64,000 bases of DNA from Coprococcus sp. OM04-5BH (GTDB lineage: Bacteria; Bacillota; Clostridia; Lachnospirales; Lachnospiraceae). Below are positions 42,090 through 50,273 of this stretch, piece by piece. The DNA lies in assembly GCF_003482105.1 (NCBI RefSeq), contig NZ_QULM01000003.1, positions 432-64,431 of the forward strand, written 5' to 3'. The notes beneath the pieces were generated by a model. It was given only the letters and a program-made list of their open reading frames with translations. It was not told where the DNA came from and did not search any database. Both the position numbers and the translations under genes were made by a program. Position 1 is the stretch's first letter. Every line of letters begins with the position of its first letter.

Positions 42090-43766
42090 ATGGAAGAATA
42101 TTGGCTGGCTCCGGGAATCTGTATTGATGGCGGCAAATACCGCATTGAAAAGGTTCTTGGAGATGGTGGATTTGGAATTACATATCTTGGGTGCGACGAG
42201 AGGCTTGGAAGGAAGGTTGCTATCAAGGAATTTTACCTGAAGGGTTGCTGCTACAGGAGATCCGGAAGCCTTATGGTATACGCCAGTGATGAAAAGAAGA
42301 CTGTGTTTGAAAAGGCGAAGGCACAGTTCATCAAGGAGGGCAGGGTATTGGCACTTCTTGGAGAACAGGCAGGCGTGGTGAATGTATATACATTTGCAGA
42401 GGAGAATAACACAGCTTATCTGGTGATGGAATATGTGGAGGGGCAGTCTCTTGACGAATATGTGAAAGCCGGAGGGGGAAAGCTTTCTGTTTCCCGTACT
42501 CTTGCCATAATGAAGCCTGTGATACATGCCCTGGCAGGGATTCATAAAAGAGGTGTCATACATCGTGATATAAGTCCGGATAACATTATGATAACTGCTG
42601 ACAGGAAGGTTAAGCTAATTGATTTCGGAGCGGCAAGGCAGTATGGGGATTATAACGAGGACAAGGTTTTTAAGGGGGGCTACACGCCCCTTGAACAGGT
42701 ATCTGCAAATGGCCAGGTGGGACCGTATTCAGACATATATTCCGTCTGTGCAACCATGTACACCTGTATATCAGGCAGGATGGTTACGCCTGCCCGGGAA
42801 AGACTTAGGCATGACGATCTGCAGACTTTTTCCAAGCTGGGGATTGATGTAAAACCATCTGTGGAGGCTGCCATAATGAAGGGGCTGGCATTGTATCCGG
42901 AGAACAGAGGGGCACAGAATGGAGAAGACCTGTATAAGCTTTTGTATGAAGAAGTGCCATCAAAGACACAGAAAGATACCGGGGTAGTAAATGCGGTAAA
43001 TAAGATGATTGCTGATGTGAAGCAGGATCAGAAAAATGACCGGAAGAAAAAGAGGGTTGCCGGAATTGTAATTGCAGTTGGCTTGGTGGCACTGGTGGTT
43101 CTGTTTCTGGTAACCGGCGGATGGCATTTTCTGCATAGAACCCCCAATGATATTGAACATGAAAAGGATGGCAGTATTGAACAAATAAAAGACAGCGGCA
43201 GTGAAAATATAGATGACGGTGAGGATGCAGATAATGGTGAAACTGCATATGACAGTGAAATTGATGATAACGATGAAGGTATAGATGATGGTGAAGAAAT
43301 AGGTGGTTATGAAAAAACTGAAGCCGGCGATGAGAAAGTGACTTCCGAAGCTATGGAACAATATGGTGAAGGAGTATATGCCCTCTATCAGGATGTTCAT
43401 AATGTCAATGACATAGAATTTGTCAGGGACGAAAATCTTAAAGCGGCGGCAAAATGGGCAGCGGAAGCTGCTGTCAGTGAAGCGGAGGCTTCCGGGTACA
43501 GCAATGAAGCTGAACTGAATGCAATATTAAGAAAGGCAGGAAATGAAGCACTGCTGGAGTTTAAAGAATACAGTGCAGGCTGGTTGATATATACATTTGC
43601 AGAGAAGACAGATGTGCAGGTAGTAAAGGCGGCTCTTGACGGATATGTAGATAATATGAATGAGGAAAATGAGGGAGCACTGACTCTTGATAACTGTGAA
43701 AGTCTGGGAATCGGCGTTGCCCGGGCAGATGACGGAACATATTTTTTCGCGGTGTTCTACAGATAA
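42090..43766 (+). CDS. membrane Ser/Thr protein kinase
   Basis: 558 residues. Hanks-type kinase about 12-275: Gly loop GDGGFGITYLG, Lys in VAIKEFY, catalytic HRDISPDNIM, DFGAARQ, and activation-segment end YTPLEQ. A juxtamembrane stretch, one membrane segment (about 322-343), a strongly acidic linker (about 350-415, DDGEDADNGE-like), and an external domain of ~140 residues with a CAP-like helical look but no clear family. No PASTA repeats. It heads a cluster with a sigma-like protein, an HTH protein and an FHA protein, so it likely phosphorylates one of these. AAAGGAA precedes the ATG. Confidence 0.88.
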   Translation: MEEYWLAPGICIDGGKYRIEKVLGDGGFGITYLGCDERLGRKVAIKEFYLKGCCYRRSGSLMVYASDEKKTVFEKAKAQFIKEGRVLALLGEQAGVVNVYTFAEENNTAYLVMEYVEGQSLDEYVKAGGGKLSVSRTLAIMKPVIHALAGIHKRGVIHRDISPDNIMITADRKVKLIDFGAARQYGDYNEDKVFKGGYTPLEQVSANGQVGPYSDIYSVCATMYTCISGRMVTPARERLRHDDLQTFSKLGIDVKPSVEAAIMKGLALYPENRGAQNGEDLYKLLYEEVPSKTQKDTGVVNAVNKMIADVKQDQKNDRKKKRVAGIVIAVGLVALVVLFLVTGGWHFLHRTPNDIEHEKDGSIEQIKDSGSENIDDGEDADNGETAYDSEIDDNDEGIDDGEEIGGYEKTEAGDEKVTSEAMEQYGEGVYALYQDVHNVNDIEFVRDENLKAAAKWAAEAAVSEAEASGYSNEAELNAILRKAGNEALLEFKEYSAGWLIYTFAEKTDVQVVKAALDGYVDNMNEENEGALTLDNCESLGIGVARADDGTYFFAVFYR

Positions 43767-43787
43767 ATAACGGAAGGGAAGAAACGT

Positions 43788-45566
43788 ATGGATTCAGCTA
43801 TTAGCAGGCAGATAGAAAAATTCAAGATGGGAGATTTCAGCGGCTATCAGGAGTTCTATGATGAGACGGTGAGGACGGCCTATACAATGCTCCGCACCAT
43901 CATCCCGGATGAGCAGATGGCACTGGCACAGATACCGGCTGTTTATGACAGTATGTATAAAAATGTAAATGAACTTGAACGTACGGAGCTTTTCTATGAG
44001 TGGATGGGAAAGCAGGTAAATGATGTGTCATTGCAGTGTGTTGATACAGATATTTCCGGTGATGGTAATGTAGATGATGGCAGTACAAATGATAAAAGTA
44101 CATGTGATGAAGGTTCAGGAGAGGAAGCTTTCTTCGATTATGCGGCAGAGGATGAGGCTCTTACCATAACAGAAGAACAGGCAGGAGATGTAACATTTGC
44201 AGGGAGATTACAGCAGATAGTTGATGGACTTACACCTATGGAGAAGATAGTGTTCCAGAAATACTATTACTTTGGTGAGAGGACAGGAGACATTGCCGCG
44301 AAAACAGGATTGACGAATGCAGTCATAAAAAATATCCTGAAGAACACAAGGACGGCAATAGTTTCAGCTATTGAAGATACAGCTACTGAGGAAACAGGCG
44401 AACAAAAAAAATACAGCCTGAAAAATGTTCCGTGGCTGTGGATCATGTTCCGGAATAACGTGGCAGGAACAGTGGGGCTTCCTTATGTGGGACTGTCAGA
44501 GTTTATGATGGGGATAGGTGGCAGCTCAGGCGTGACTTCAGGCGCTGCAGGACAGACACCGGGTAGTGCCCCGGGAGGTGCTGCAGGACAGACACCGGGT
44601 AGTGCTCCGGGAGGTGCTGCAGGACAGGTGTCTTCCGGCATGGCAAAAAGTGCTCATGGGCTTGGCAGGATGATGGGAACCCTCGGAGGAAAGATCACGG
44701 TGGGAGTAATATCTGCTGCGGTGTTGGTGGCTATCGGCGTGGGTGTTCATCATGTCCTGACGGACAAAAATGACTCAGATAAAAACAGTGCAGGTAAAAA
44801 TGGGGAAGACTATGTGGGTACGGTACTTCCGGAGGGTGATACCGGTGACACATCTGACCAGTGGGCTCAGGAGCAGCCGGAAGATATAGAAGAGGATGGT
44901 GCAAAGACCAGATTTGAGGGTATGCTTGATCAGGCCAGAGACACAGTAGAGAGATATCAGCAGACCGGTGAAACAGATGACTATTATATGGTATATAAGG
45001 ATCCTAAGAAGGACTGTCTCTATGCAGTTTATGATGTGGACGGAGACGGCGAGGATGAGCTGTTGCTTGGCTGTTGGGATGAAGAGTCCCGCCAGGTGGA
45101 GCTTCGCAATATAATATATGAGGATACCACTACAGTCCATGAGGACATGACCTACTACTGCGGCGATACAAAGCTGGCAGTTTTCGTGAGACGGGAGGAT
45201 GATTATGAGCTTGTTACATACAAGCATGATAGTGAGTATGACGATGACTCATATCTTAAGATATTACAGGATGGAACGTGGAGATATTATAATGTAGGCT
45301 ACGTGGAAGCCACAGACATCACTATAGGAAATGAAACCGGAGGAAGCTTCGGAGAGGAGAATTATAAAAACTGCGATCATGATTTTCTTATAGATCATAT
45401 TAACGATGACTATTTCAGTGGTTATTATACTGAGATCTCCGAGGCACAGTGGAATGAAAAGCAGCAGGAATATTCCTATACCGGGTTAGAGTGGAAGCCT
45501 TTATTTTCCGATGAAACAATATTGACGGATGATCCGGACATACCTGACAGTGACGGAAGATTTTAA
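43788..45566 (+). CDS. membrane-tethered sigma-like protein with external domain
   Basis: 592 residues. N-terminal ~100 residues resemble ECF sigma region 2 (FKMGDFSGYQEFYDETVRTAYTMLRTII); residues about 146-188 form a sigma region-4 type HTH (LTPMEKIVFQKYYYFGERTGDIAAKTGL...IKNILKNTRTAI). A Gly/Ala/Pro repeat (about 251-281) leads to one membrane segment (about 302-323); the external part (~260 residues) has a Ca-binding-like DVDGDGEDELLLG and beta-rich sequence. Starts 21 nt after the kinase stop. The layout suggests a transcription-factor domain held at the membrane by a sensor. Possible kinase target. Confidence 0.72.
   Translation: MDSAISRQIEKFKMGDFSGYQEFYDETVRTAYTMLRTIIPDEQMALAQIPAVYDSMYKNVNELERTELFYEWMGKQVNDVSLQCVDTDISGDGNVDDGSTNDKSTCDEGSGEEAFFDYAAEDEALTITEEQAGDVTFAGRLQQIVDGLTPMEKIVFQKYYYFGERTGDIAAKTGLTNAVIKNILKNTRTAIVSAIEDTATEETGEQKKYSLKNVPWLWIMFRNNVAGTVGLPYVGLSEFMMGIGGSSGVTSGAAGQTPGSAPGGAAGQTPGSAPGGAAGQVSSGMAKSAHGLGRMMGTLGGKITVGVISAAVLVAIGVGVHHVLTDKNDSDKNSAGKNGEDYVGTVLPEGDTGDTSDQWAQEQPEDIEEDGAKTRFEGMLDQARDTVERYQQTGETDDYYMVYKDPKKDCLYAVYDVDGDGEDELLLGCWDEESRQVELRNIIYEDTTTVHEDMTYYCGDTKLAVFVRREDDYELVTYKHDSEYDDDSYLKILQDGTWRYYNVGYVEATDITIGNETGGSFGEENYKNCDHDFLIDHINDDYFSGYYTEISEAQWNEKQQEYSYTGLEWKPLFSDETILTDDPDIPDSDGRF
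44544..44627 (+). repeat. 36-bp in-frame repeat in the sigma-like gene
   Basis: Two full copies (44544-44579, 44580-44615, one base different) and a third partial copy; encodes GAAGQTPGSAPG units just before the membrane segment, a flexible spacer. Confidence 0.9.
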
Positions 45567-45578
45567 GACACACACCTG

Positions 45579-45690
45579 TGTAAACTTCGCATGGAAGAAA
45601 ATTTTATACAGGTGTAAACTTCACACGGAAGCAAAATTCATACAGTTGTAAACTTCTCACAGAAGCGAAATACCTGCAAGTGTAAACTTC
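45579..45690 (+). repeat. four degenerate ~34-bp tandem repeats
   Basis: TGTAAACTTC recurs at 45579, 45613, 45648 and 45681 (spacing 34, 35, 33), each followed by a GGAAG/AGAAG and A-rich segment. Non-coding; lies between the sigma-like gene and the small membrane protein gene. Confidence 0.85.
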
Positions 45691-45780
45691 ACCTGAAAAC
45701 ACTTCTCTTTGGTTCTTGTATTATAAGTACATCAGCAGGAGCTGAAAATATTTTATATATGATCAGGAGGAGAAGAGAAG

Positions 45781-46110
45781 ATGAAGAGAATTGAAATCGC
45801 GCAGTACATAGCAGTAGGAGCAACATGTTTGGTGGTGATATCATTTATACTGGCGAAGATCACAGGAGCAAACTTTTTTGTGTCGCTGATGGGACTTGGC
45901 GTTATGGGAGGAATGGTTTCCTATTTCTTCGGAGGCTTTGGAACAGCGGTGAGGATGTCAGGAAAGATAGCAAAATGGGGCTGGCTGATACTGCCATTTC
46001 CATATGATATCATGACAGGAATCGTAGCATTTATATTTTCTATCATGATATTTATATTTGTGCCGATCATACCTGTAAGAAAGGCATACAAAGAACAGAT
46101 GATGGAGTAA
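45781..46110 (+). CDS. small membrane protein
   Basis: 109 residues, three hydrophobic segments (about 8-26, 29-52, 62-100) with a short basic C-terminus (IIPVRKAYKEQMME). No family recognised. AGGAGGAGAAGAG precedes the ATG. It lies 20 nt before the HTH gene and is probably part of the same transcript. Confidence 0.7.
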   Translation: MKRIEIAQYIAVGATCLVVISFILAKITGANFFVSLMGLGVMGGMVSYFFGGFGTAVRMSGKIAKWGWLILPFPYDIMTGIVAFIFSIMIFIFVPIIPVRKAYKEQMME

Positions 46111-46129
46111 ATAACCCAAGAGGTCCGGT

Positions 46130-47128
46130 ATGGATAAAAGTACAGAAACGAAATACATAAAAGAAGAAATTGAAAAATGTGAGGAACTTTCTGACCTTAA
46201 GGAAAGGATACTTCCAATGCTTAAGTCCCAGCAGGAGCTGTGGGCAGAGAAGATAAGGCAGGTCATAGAAGAGAGCGGCTGCAGCAAAACAGCATTTGCA
46301 AAGAAATGCAATGTGAGCCGGGTGGCAGTGGATAAATGGTGTAAAGGCGCGGTTCCGAGAAACCGAGAGACATTTTTGAGGATAGGCCTTGCAGCAGGCT
46401 ATGAACTGGCAAGAATGAATCAGCTTCTTGCCAGATACGGCAGATATCCGGAGCTTTATTCCAAGAGCCTTGAGGACTGCGTGTGCATATATGTCATAAG
46501 CAGTCCCGGAGATGTTGATATGGTGGAGAGCTATGATTACATATTGGAGCGGATCAGGACCAATATGGTGGAGGACGAGATTATGCCTGTTCCTGATATA
46601 TGTACGGCACAATTCGCGGAGAGACTGGCGCAGGTTCATGGTGAGGACGCATTGGCACAGTTTATCTATGATAACATTGCAGCTTTTTCCACAGCGTACC
46701 AGAAGTTCTATGCATATGTGAAGATGTATGTAACTATAAATTATCAGAGATACTCATCAAGCATTGCCAATCTGGCGGACGGACAGGGGTGGTCCTCATC
46801 CCTTAAGCAGTGCGTGTCTGCCATAAGACAGAACAAATGGTATCCCACCAGAAATAAGATACTGTCCCTGGGGCTGCACCTGAGTATGGATCGGGAGCAG
46901 ATTGATGAAATGCTGACGCTGGCACACATGGAACCGCTGTGCGCCAAGAACCCCTTTGAGAGCGTGATTATCTTTATACTGGAGGATGCCAGTCTTAACA
47001 ACATACTTGATACGGACTCGGAGGAATTTGACCCGGACGAACTGTGCAGGTATGCGAAGGAGGTCCTGAGCGGACTTGATCTTCCGGAGGTTGATACATT
47101 CATATCGGAGCTTAATATTGATATGTAA
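46130..47128 (+). CDS. HTH domain protein of the kinase/FHA cluster
   Basis: 332 residues. After a ~30-residue charged helix comes an XRE-like helix-turn-helix, about 40-80: VIEESGCSKTAFAKKCNVSR and VAVDKWCKGAVPRNRETFLRIG. The remaining ~230 residues are helical with several Trp/Cys/Tyr positions and no recognised family; the end (DPDELCRYAKEVLSGLDLPE) is acidic. It sits 20 nt after the membrane protein and 12 nt before the FHA gene. Likely DNA-binding regulator or adapter of this cluster. Confidence 0.7.
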   Translation: MDKSTETKYIKEEIEKCEELSDLKERILPMLKSQQELWAEKIRQVIEESGCSKTAFAKKCNVSRVAVDKWCKGAVPRNRETFLRIGLAAGYELARMNQLLARYGRYPELYSKSLEDCVCIYVISSPGDVDMVESYDYILERIRTNMVEDEIMPVPDICTAQFAERLAQVHGEDALAQFIYDNIAAFSTAYQKFYAYVKMYVTINYQRYSSSIANLADGQGWSSSLKQCVSAIRQNKWYPTRNKILSLGLHLSMDREQIDEMLTLAHMEPLCAKNPFESVIIFILEDASLNNILDTDSEEFDPDELCRYAKEVLSGLDLPEVDTFISELNIDM

Positions 47129-47140
47129 GGATATATTGGA

Positions 47141-47716
47141 ATGAAAAATAATCTGATTGTAATTGAAAATGGTCAATTAAATACTTATTTGCTTGATACC
47201 AGAGTGAGCTGGGAGGTGGGCAGGCTGTCAAAGGATAATACACCTGACATTGCCATGCATGCCACAACTGTCAGCCGCAGGCAGGGCAAATTTCAGAATA
47301 TGGATGGGATATGGTTCTACATGGATTACAATCCAACAAACAGAACCTTTAGGAATGGCAGGAAGCTTACCGGGGGGCTTAACGGAAGAGTGAGACCTGT
47401 GATGGTGTCTGACGGAGACTCATTTATGTTTGGTGGCGGTGATAAGCCGATGGTGTGTCCCGGAACCGTGTGGGCTTTTTTCTCTGAAAATTCCTACGAT
47501 ACTCCATGGCGTGCTGTGGCAACGGCGGGTTTTGATAAGCTGGTGGTCATGGATGATGAAGCTGGTGGCAGAAAGTATCAGTATGAGGATCTCCATCCGG
47601 GCAAGGTGCTTGCGTGTCAAAAGGGTATGGCGATCTATATGGGAGATATAACATATGTGACGGGAAAGATTAAGCTTATGGGAGCGAAACGGAGAGGGCA
47701 GAAGCTGAGCCAGTGA
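47141..47716 (+). CDS. FHA-domain protein, C-terminal tail frameshifted
   Basis: 191 residues as read. FHA fold near the N-terminus: WEVGRLSKD (Gly-Arg), TVSRRQGKF (Ser-Arg), PTNRTFRNGRKL (Asn) and VSDGDSFMFG. FHA domains bind phosphothreonine, so it is a natural reader of the kinase four genes upstream. The middle (about 105-190) is a further beta-rich segment. After 47685 the coding pattern continues in another frame (TERAEAEPVKAEVVYSPM...) and then a third (GVDEVKQKATHKEVSKV), ending at TAG 47862-47864 just before the terminator; restoring one A near 47686 and one G near 47793 would give a ~241-residue protein. Confidence 0.82.
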   Translation: MKNNLIVIENGQLNTYLLDTRVSWEVGRLSKDNTPDIAMHATTVSRRQGKFQNMDGIWFYMDYNPTNRTFRNGRKLTGGLNGRVRPVMVSDGDSFMFGGGDKPMVCPGTVWAFFSENSYDTPWRAVATAGFDKLVVMDDEAGGRKYQYEDLHPGKVLACQKGMAIYMGDITYVTGKIKLMGAKRRGQKLSQ

Positions 47717-47869
47717 AAGCAGAGGTTGTATACTCTCCAATGGTTGCTGAACCACAGGAGTATCAGTATAATGCAGATGCATTTGAGCTAGAGGTGTGGA
47801 TGAGGTGAAGCAGAAAGCGACACATAAGGAAGTATCAAAGGTAAGGGAAGATAAAGCCAGATAGTTGTG

Positions 47870-47902
47870 AGGACGTGGGAGAAATCCTGCGTCCTTTTCT
47901 TG
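47870..47902 (+). terminator. Rho-independent terminator of the kinase/FHA cluster
   Basis: AGGACG (47870-47875) with CGTCCT (47890-47895), 14-nt loop, then TTTCTTG. It begins 5 nt after the stop of the displaced FHA tail frame. Between 47903 and 48086 nothing else was recognised. Confidence 0.65.
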
Positions 47903-48086
47903 TCGCCTGAAATGCGACACATAAGAAATGGTTCTTGTTATAATTATCATAGCACATGAAATAAGAATCGTTTGAACTCATAGCTGTCCTTTTTATTGGA
48001 CACATGGTGTGCGTATAATGTAAGTACAAAGAACTTTGAAGAGAACTTTAAAACATGTAAAAATTGTTTGGAAGGAGCTGATTGAT

Positions 48087-48401
48087 ATGAAAAAAGAAGG
48101 ATATAGCTGCCCGGGATTATTTGGCACAATGAATCATTATGATGCGAATGGCAATAAAATTGGAGAGAGCACACCGGGATTCTTTGGTGGTATGAATAAC
48201 TATGATGCTAATGGACATAAAGTAGGACATAGCAGTCCCGGATTGTTCGGTACAATGAATCATTATGATAATAGTGGTCAAAAAGTAGGACACAGCAACC
48301 CTGGATTGTTTGGAAGTGTCAACACATATGATAATAATGGACATAAGACAAGCCATAGTGACAGAGGTTTGTTTGGCGGATTCAATCATTACGAAAATTA
48401 G
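48087..48401 (+). CDS. small protein of 21-residue repeats
   Basis: 104 residues from ATG 48087 (GGAAGGAG 8 nt upstream; the frame opens earlier at 48036). Almost entirely five copies of a 21-residue unit of the form PGLFGTMNHYDANGxKxGHS. Gly/Asn/Tyr/His-rich, no signal peptide or membrane segment. The DNA repeat period is 63 bp but third-base positions differ, so the repeats are old and kept by selection on protein. Function unknown. Followed within 12 nt by an EF-hand-like protein gene. Confidence 0.75.
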   Translation: MKKEGYSCPGLFGTMNHYDANGNKIGESTPGFFGGMNNYDANGHKVGHSSPGLFGTMNHYDNSGQKVGHSNPGLFGSVNTYDNNGHKTSHSDRGLFGGFNHYEN

Positions 48402-48413
48402 GAGGATAGGGAT

Positions 48414-48674
48414 ATGTTAGGAAAAGATGGAAGATTATATGATTCGGATTTTGATTTTGATGGAGATGGAAAACTTAATGCTTATGAGTATTCTGTAATG
48501 GATGATGTGGTTTTCGGTCATGAGGATACGCATACAAGTGAGGAGGATGAACTGGAAGATGATTTATCCTTGGCAGGATTAGATGCAACAGAGCTTGAAT
48601 ATATGGATGCAGATGAGAGAAGAGAGGCATTGGAGGATGCCGGCTTAGATCCGTATGACTATGATTTTGACTGA
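48414..48674 (+). CDS. small acidic EF-hand-like protein
   Basis: 86 residues, strongly acidic (Asp/Glu over one third). DFDFDGDGKLNAYEYSVMDD at about 10-29 fits a DxDxDG calcium loop followed by the expected Glu. The rest is helical with LDATELEYMDADERREALEDAGLDPYDYD. No signal peptide. AGGAGG precedes the ATG by 7 nt; operon with the repeat protein before and the zinc/Ser-rich protein after. Confidence 0.72.
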   Translation: MLGKDGRLYDSDFDFDGDGKLNAYEYSVMDDVVFGHEDTHTSEEDELEDDLSLAGLDATELEYMDADERREALEDAGLDPYDYDFD

Positions 48675-48700
48675 GATTTTTTCAAAGGAGGCTGATTTGT

Positions 48701-49180
48701 ATGAGAAAGAATTCATTTGGACAGGGACTGGCAGTATTTTTTGTGATAATAGTTATTCTGTTTGCGATAGGCTCAATAGGTGAAGCAAGGGAGCCTAAGT
48801 GCATTATGGCAGGCTGTAATAATAGACAGGCAAGTGGAAGCAGTTTTTGTTATCTGCATAAATCATATAAGAGAAGCAGTACATACCATAGCAGTTCATC
48901 ATATAGCAATAAATCGTCCGGTGGTACTTCCAAGAGTAGTACAAGTAACTCTGGTTCTAGCGGTAGTTACAGTAATAAATCAAATTCAACGAACAAGTCA
49001 TCATATAGCGGTGGCACCAAGAAAAGTACAAAGACAAAGAAGAGTACATATGATTCTTATGATGACGGCTATGACGATATATATATGGATGGAGATTATG
49101 ACTATGACAGATATGACAGGGATAGCGATTATGCTGATGGTGTAGATGATGCGATTGATGAGTACGGAGAAGATTATTAA
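48701..49180 (+). CDS. membrane-anchored Cys/His, Ser-rich protein
   Basis: 159 residues. N-terminal membrane segment (about 9-27), a small Cys/His motif C-x4-C-x10-C-x2-H (CIMAGC...FCYLH, about 34-53) likely binding zinc, a long Ser/Lys/Asn-rich stretch (60-120) and a Tyr/Asp tail (YDDGYDDIYMDGDYDYD). The Y/D tail resembles the zinc-ribbon membrane protein at 34.5 kb. AAAGGAGG is upstream of the ATG. Function unknown. Confidence 0.72.
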   Translation: MRKNSFGQGLAVFFVIIVILFAIGSIGEAREPKCIMAGCNNRQASGSSFCYLHKSYKRSSTYHSSSSYSNKSSGGTSKSSTSNSGSSGSYSNKSNSTNKSSYSGGTKKSTKTKKSTYDSYDDGYDDIYMDGDYDYDRYDRDSDYADGVDDAIDEYGEDY

Positions 49181-49210
49181 AGTTGGTAGAGTGTGCTGAA
49201 GGAGACTATT

Positions 49211-49555
49211 ATGGAAGAACTTTATTTTACAATAGCAGGTTGCAGTCATTACTTTGGTAGTGATTTTATGGAAAAAGGAATGAAAGTCAAACTTGAAAAA
49301 GAGCCGGATAATGAGTACGACAAAGAAGCAATACAGGTAAAGATAAAAGGACTTGGAAAGATAGGATATGTGGCTAACAGTCCTTTTACTGTAAAGGGTG
49401 AAGCTATGAGTGCTGGCAGGCTGTATGACAGGATTGGAGATAAGGCAAAAGGAAAGGTTTTATTTGTGGTTGATGGTGGGGTTGTGTGCAGGATTACTGA
49501 TACTGGCACAGATGATATAAAATTGTTTGATTCACAGCATAAAGAATTAATATGA
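49211..49555 (+). CDS. HIRAN-domain protein
   Basis: 114 residues from ATG 49211 (GAAGGAG 8 nt upstream). The first ~70 residues fit HIRAN: TIAGCSHYFGSDFMEKGMKVKLEKEPDNEYDKEAIQVKI-like core with GKIGYVANSP. HIRAN domains bind DNA ends or damaged DNA, and stand-alone forms occur near repair and phage-related genes. The rest resembles a short C-terminal strand (KVLFVVDGGVVCRITD). Last of the four small genes after the kinase cluster. Confidence 0.8.
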   Translation: MEELYFTIAGCSHYFGSDFMEKGMKVKLEKEPDNEYDKEAIQVKIKGLGKIGYVANSPFTVKGEAMSAGRLYDRIGDKAKGKVLFVVDGGVVCRITDTGTDDIKLFDSQHKELI

Positions 49556-49679
49556 AAATAAAATAGTCGAATTATTTTTGAAAAGCAATAATTGAGGATA
49601 CTAATAATAAATGTTATACTAATTTCATGATTGAGTGACATAAAATCAGTAAATTATAAAAAGGAAATCCCAAATAGAT

Positions 49680-50273
49680 ATGAGTGAAAATAGAACTTTA
49701 GATTATTACAATAAAAATGCCAGCAGTTTTGCAGAAACAACGATTGATGTGGATTTCCAGGAGACACAGAAGCGTTTTCAGAAATTGTTGCCTATGCAGG
49801 GATATATCCTTGATTTTGGTTGTGGTTCTGGAAGAGATACAAAATATTTTTTGAACCAAAATTTTAAGGTCGATGCAATAGATGGTTCGGAAAAATTATG
49901 TCGAATTGCAAGTGACTATACGGGCATAAAAGTAAAAAAAAAATGTTTTTTGAAGAACTTGACGAAAAAAAAATACGATGGAATATGGGCATGTGCTTCA
50001 ATACTACATCTCCCTCAAAATGAACTTCGAATGGTGTTTAGAAAAATGGTAAAGGCGCTAAAAAGAGATGGTATTATTTATACATCTTTTAAGTATGGCG
50101 ATTTTGAAGGAGAGAGAAATGGACGCTATTTTACAGATTTTACAGAGGAGAAGTTTAATAAATTTGCTCATAATATAGAATGTGTTAAATTGAAGGAAGC
50201 GTGGATTACGCGTGATGTAAGACCCGGTCGTGGAGAGGAAAAATGGCTGAACTTAATACTGCAGAAGAATTAG
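49680..50273 (+). CDS. class I SAM-dependent methyltransferase
   Basis: 197 residues. Motif I LDFGCGSGRDTKYFL (about 45-59), acidic motif II end VDAIDGSEKL, motif IV KYDGIWACASILHLP, and VKALKRDGIIYTSFKYG; Methyltransf_11/Tehb-like. Substrate unknown. Its 3' end overlaps the start of the PLD-helicase gene by 31 nt, so the two were probably coexpressed before the helicase was broken. Confidence 0.85.
   Translation: MSENRTLDYYNKNASSFAETTIDVDFQETQKRFQKLLPMQGYILDFGCGSGRDTKYFLNQNFKVDAIDGSEKLCRIASDYTGIKVKKKCFLKNLTKKKYDGIWACASILHLPQNELRMVFRKMVKALKRDGIIYTSFKYGDFEGERNGRYFTDFTEEKFNKFAHNIECVKLKEAWITRDVRPGRGEEKWLNLILQKN

Noticed and set aside
45579..45690. CRISPR array
   Set aside because: Only four degenerate units, the conserved part is 10 nt, and the spacers are similar to each other; no cas gene nearby.
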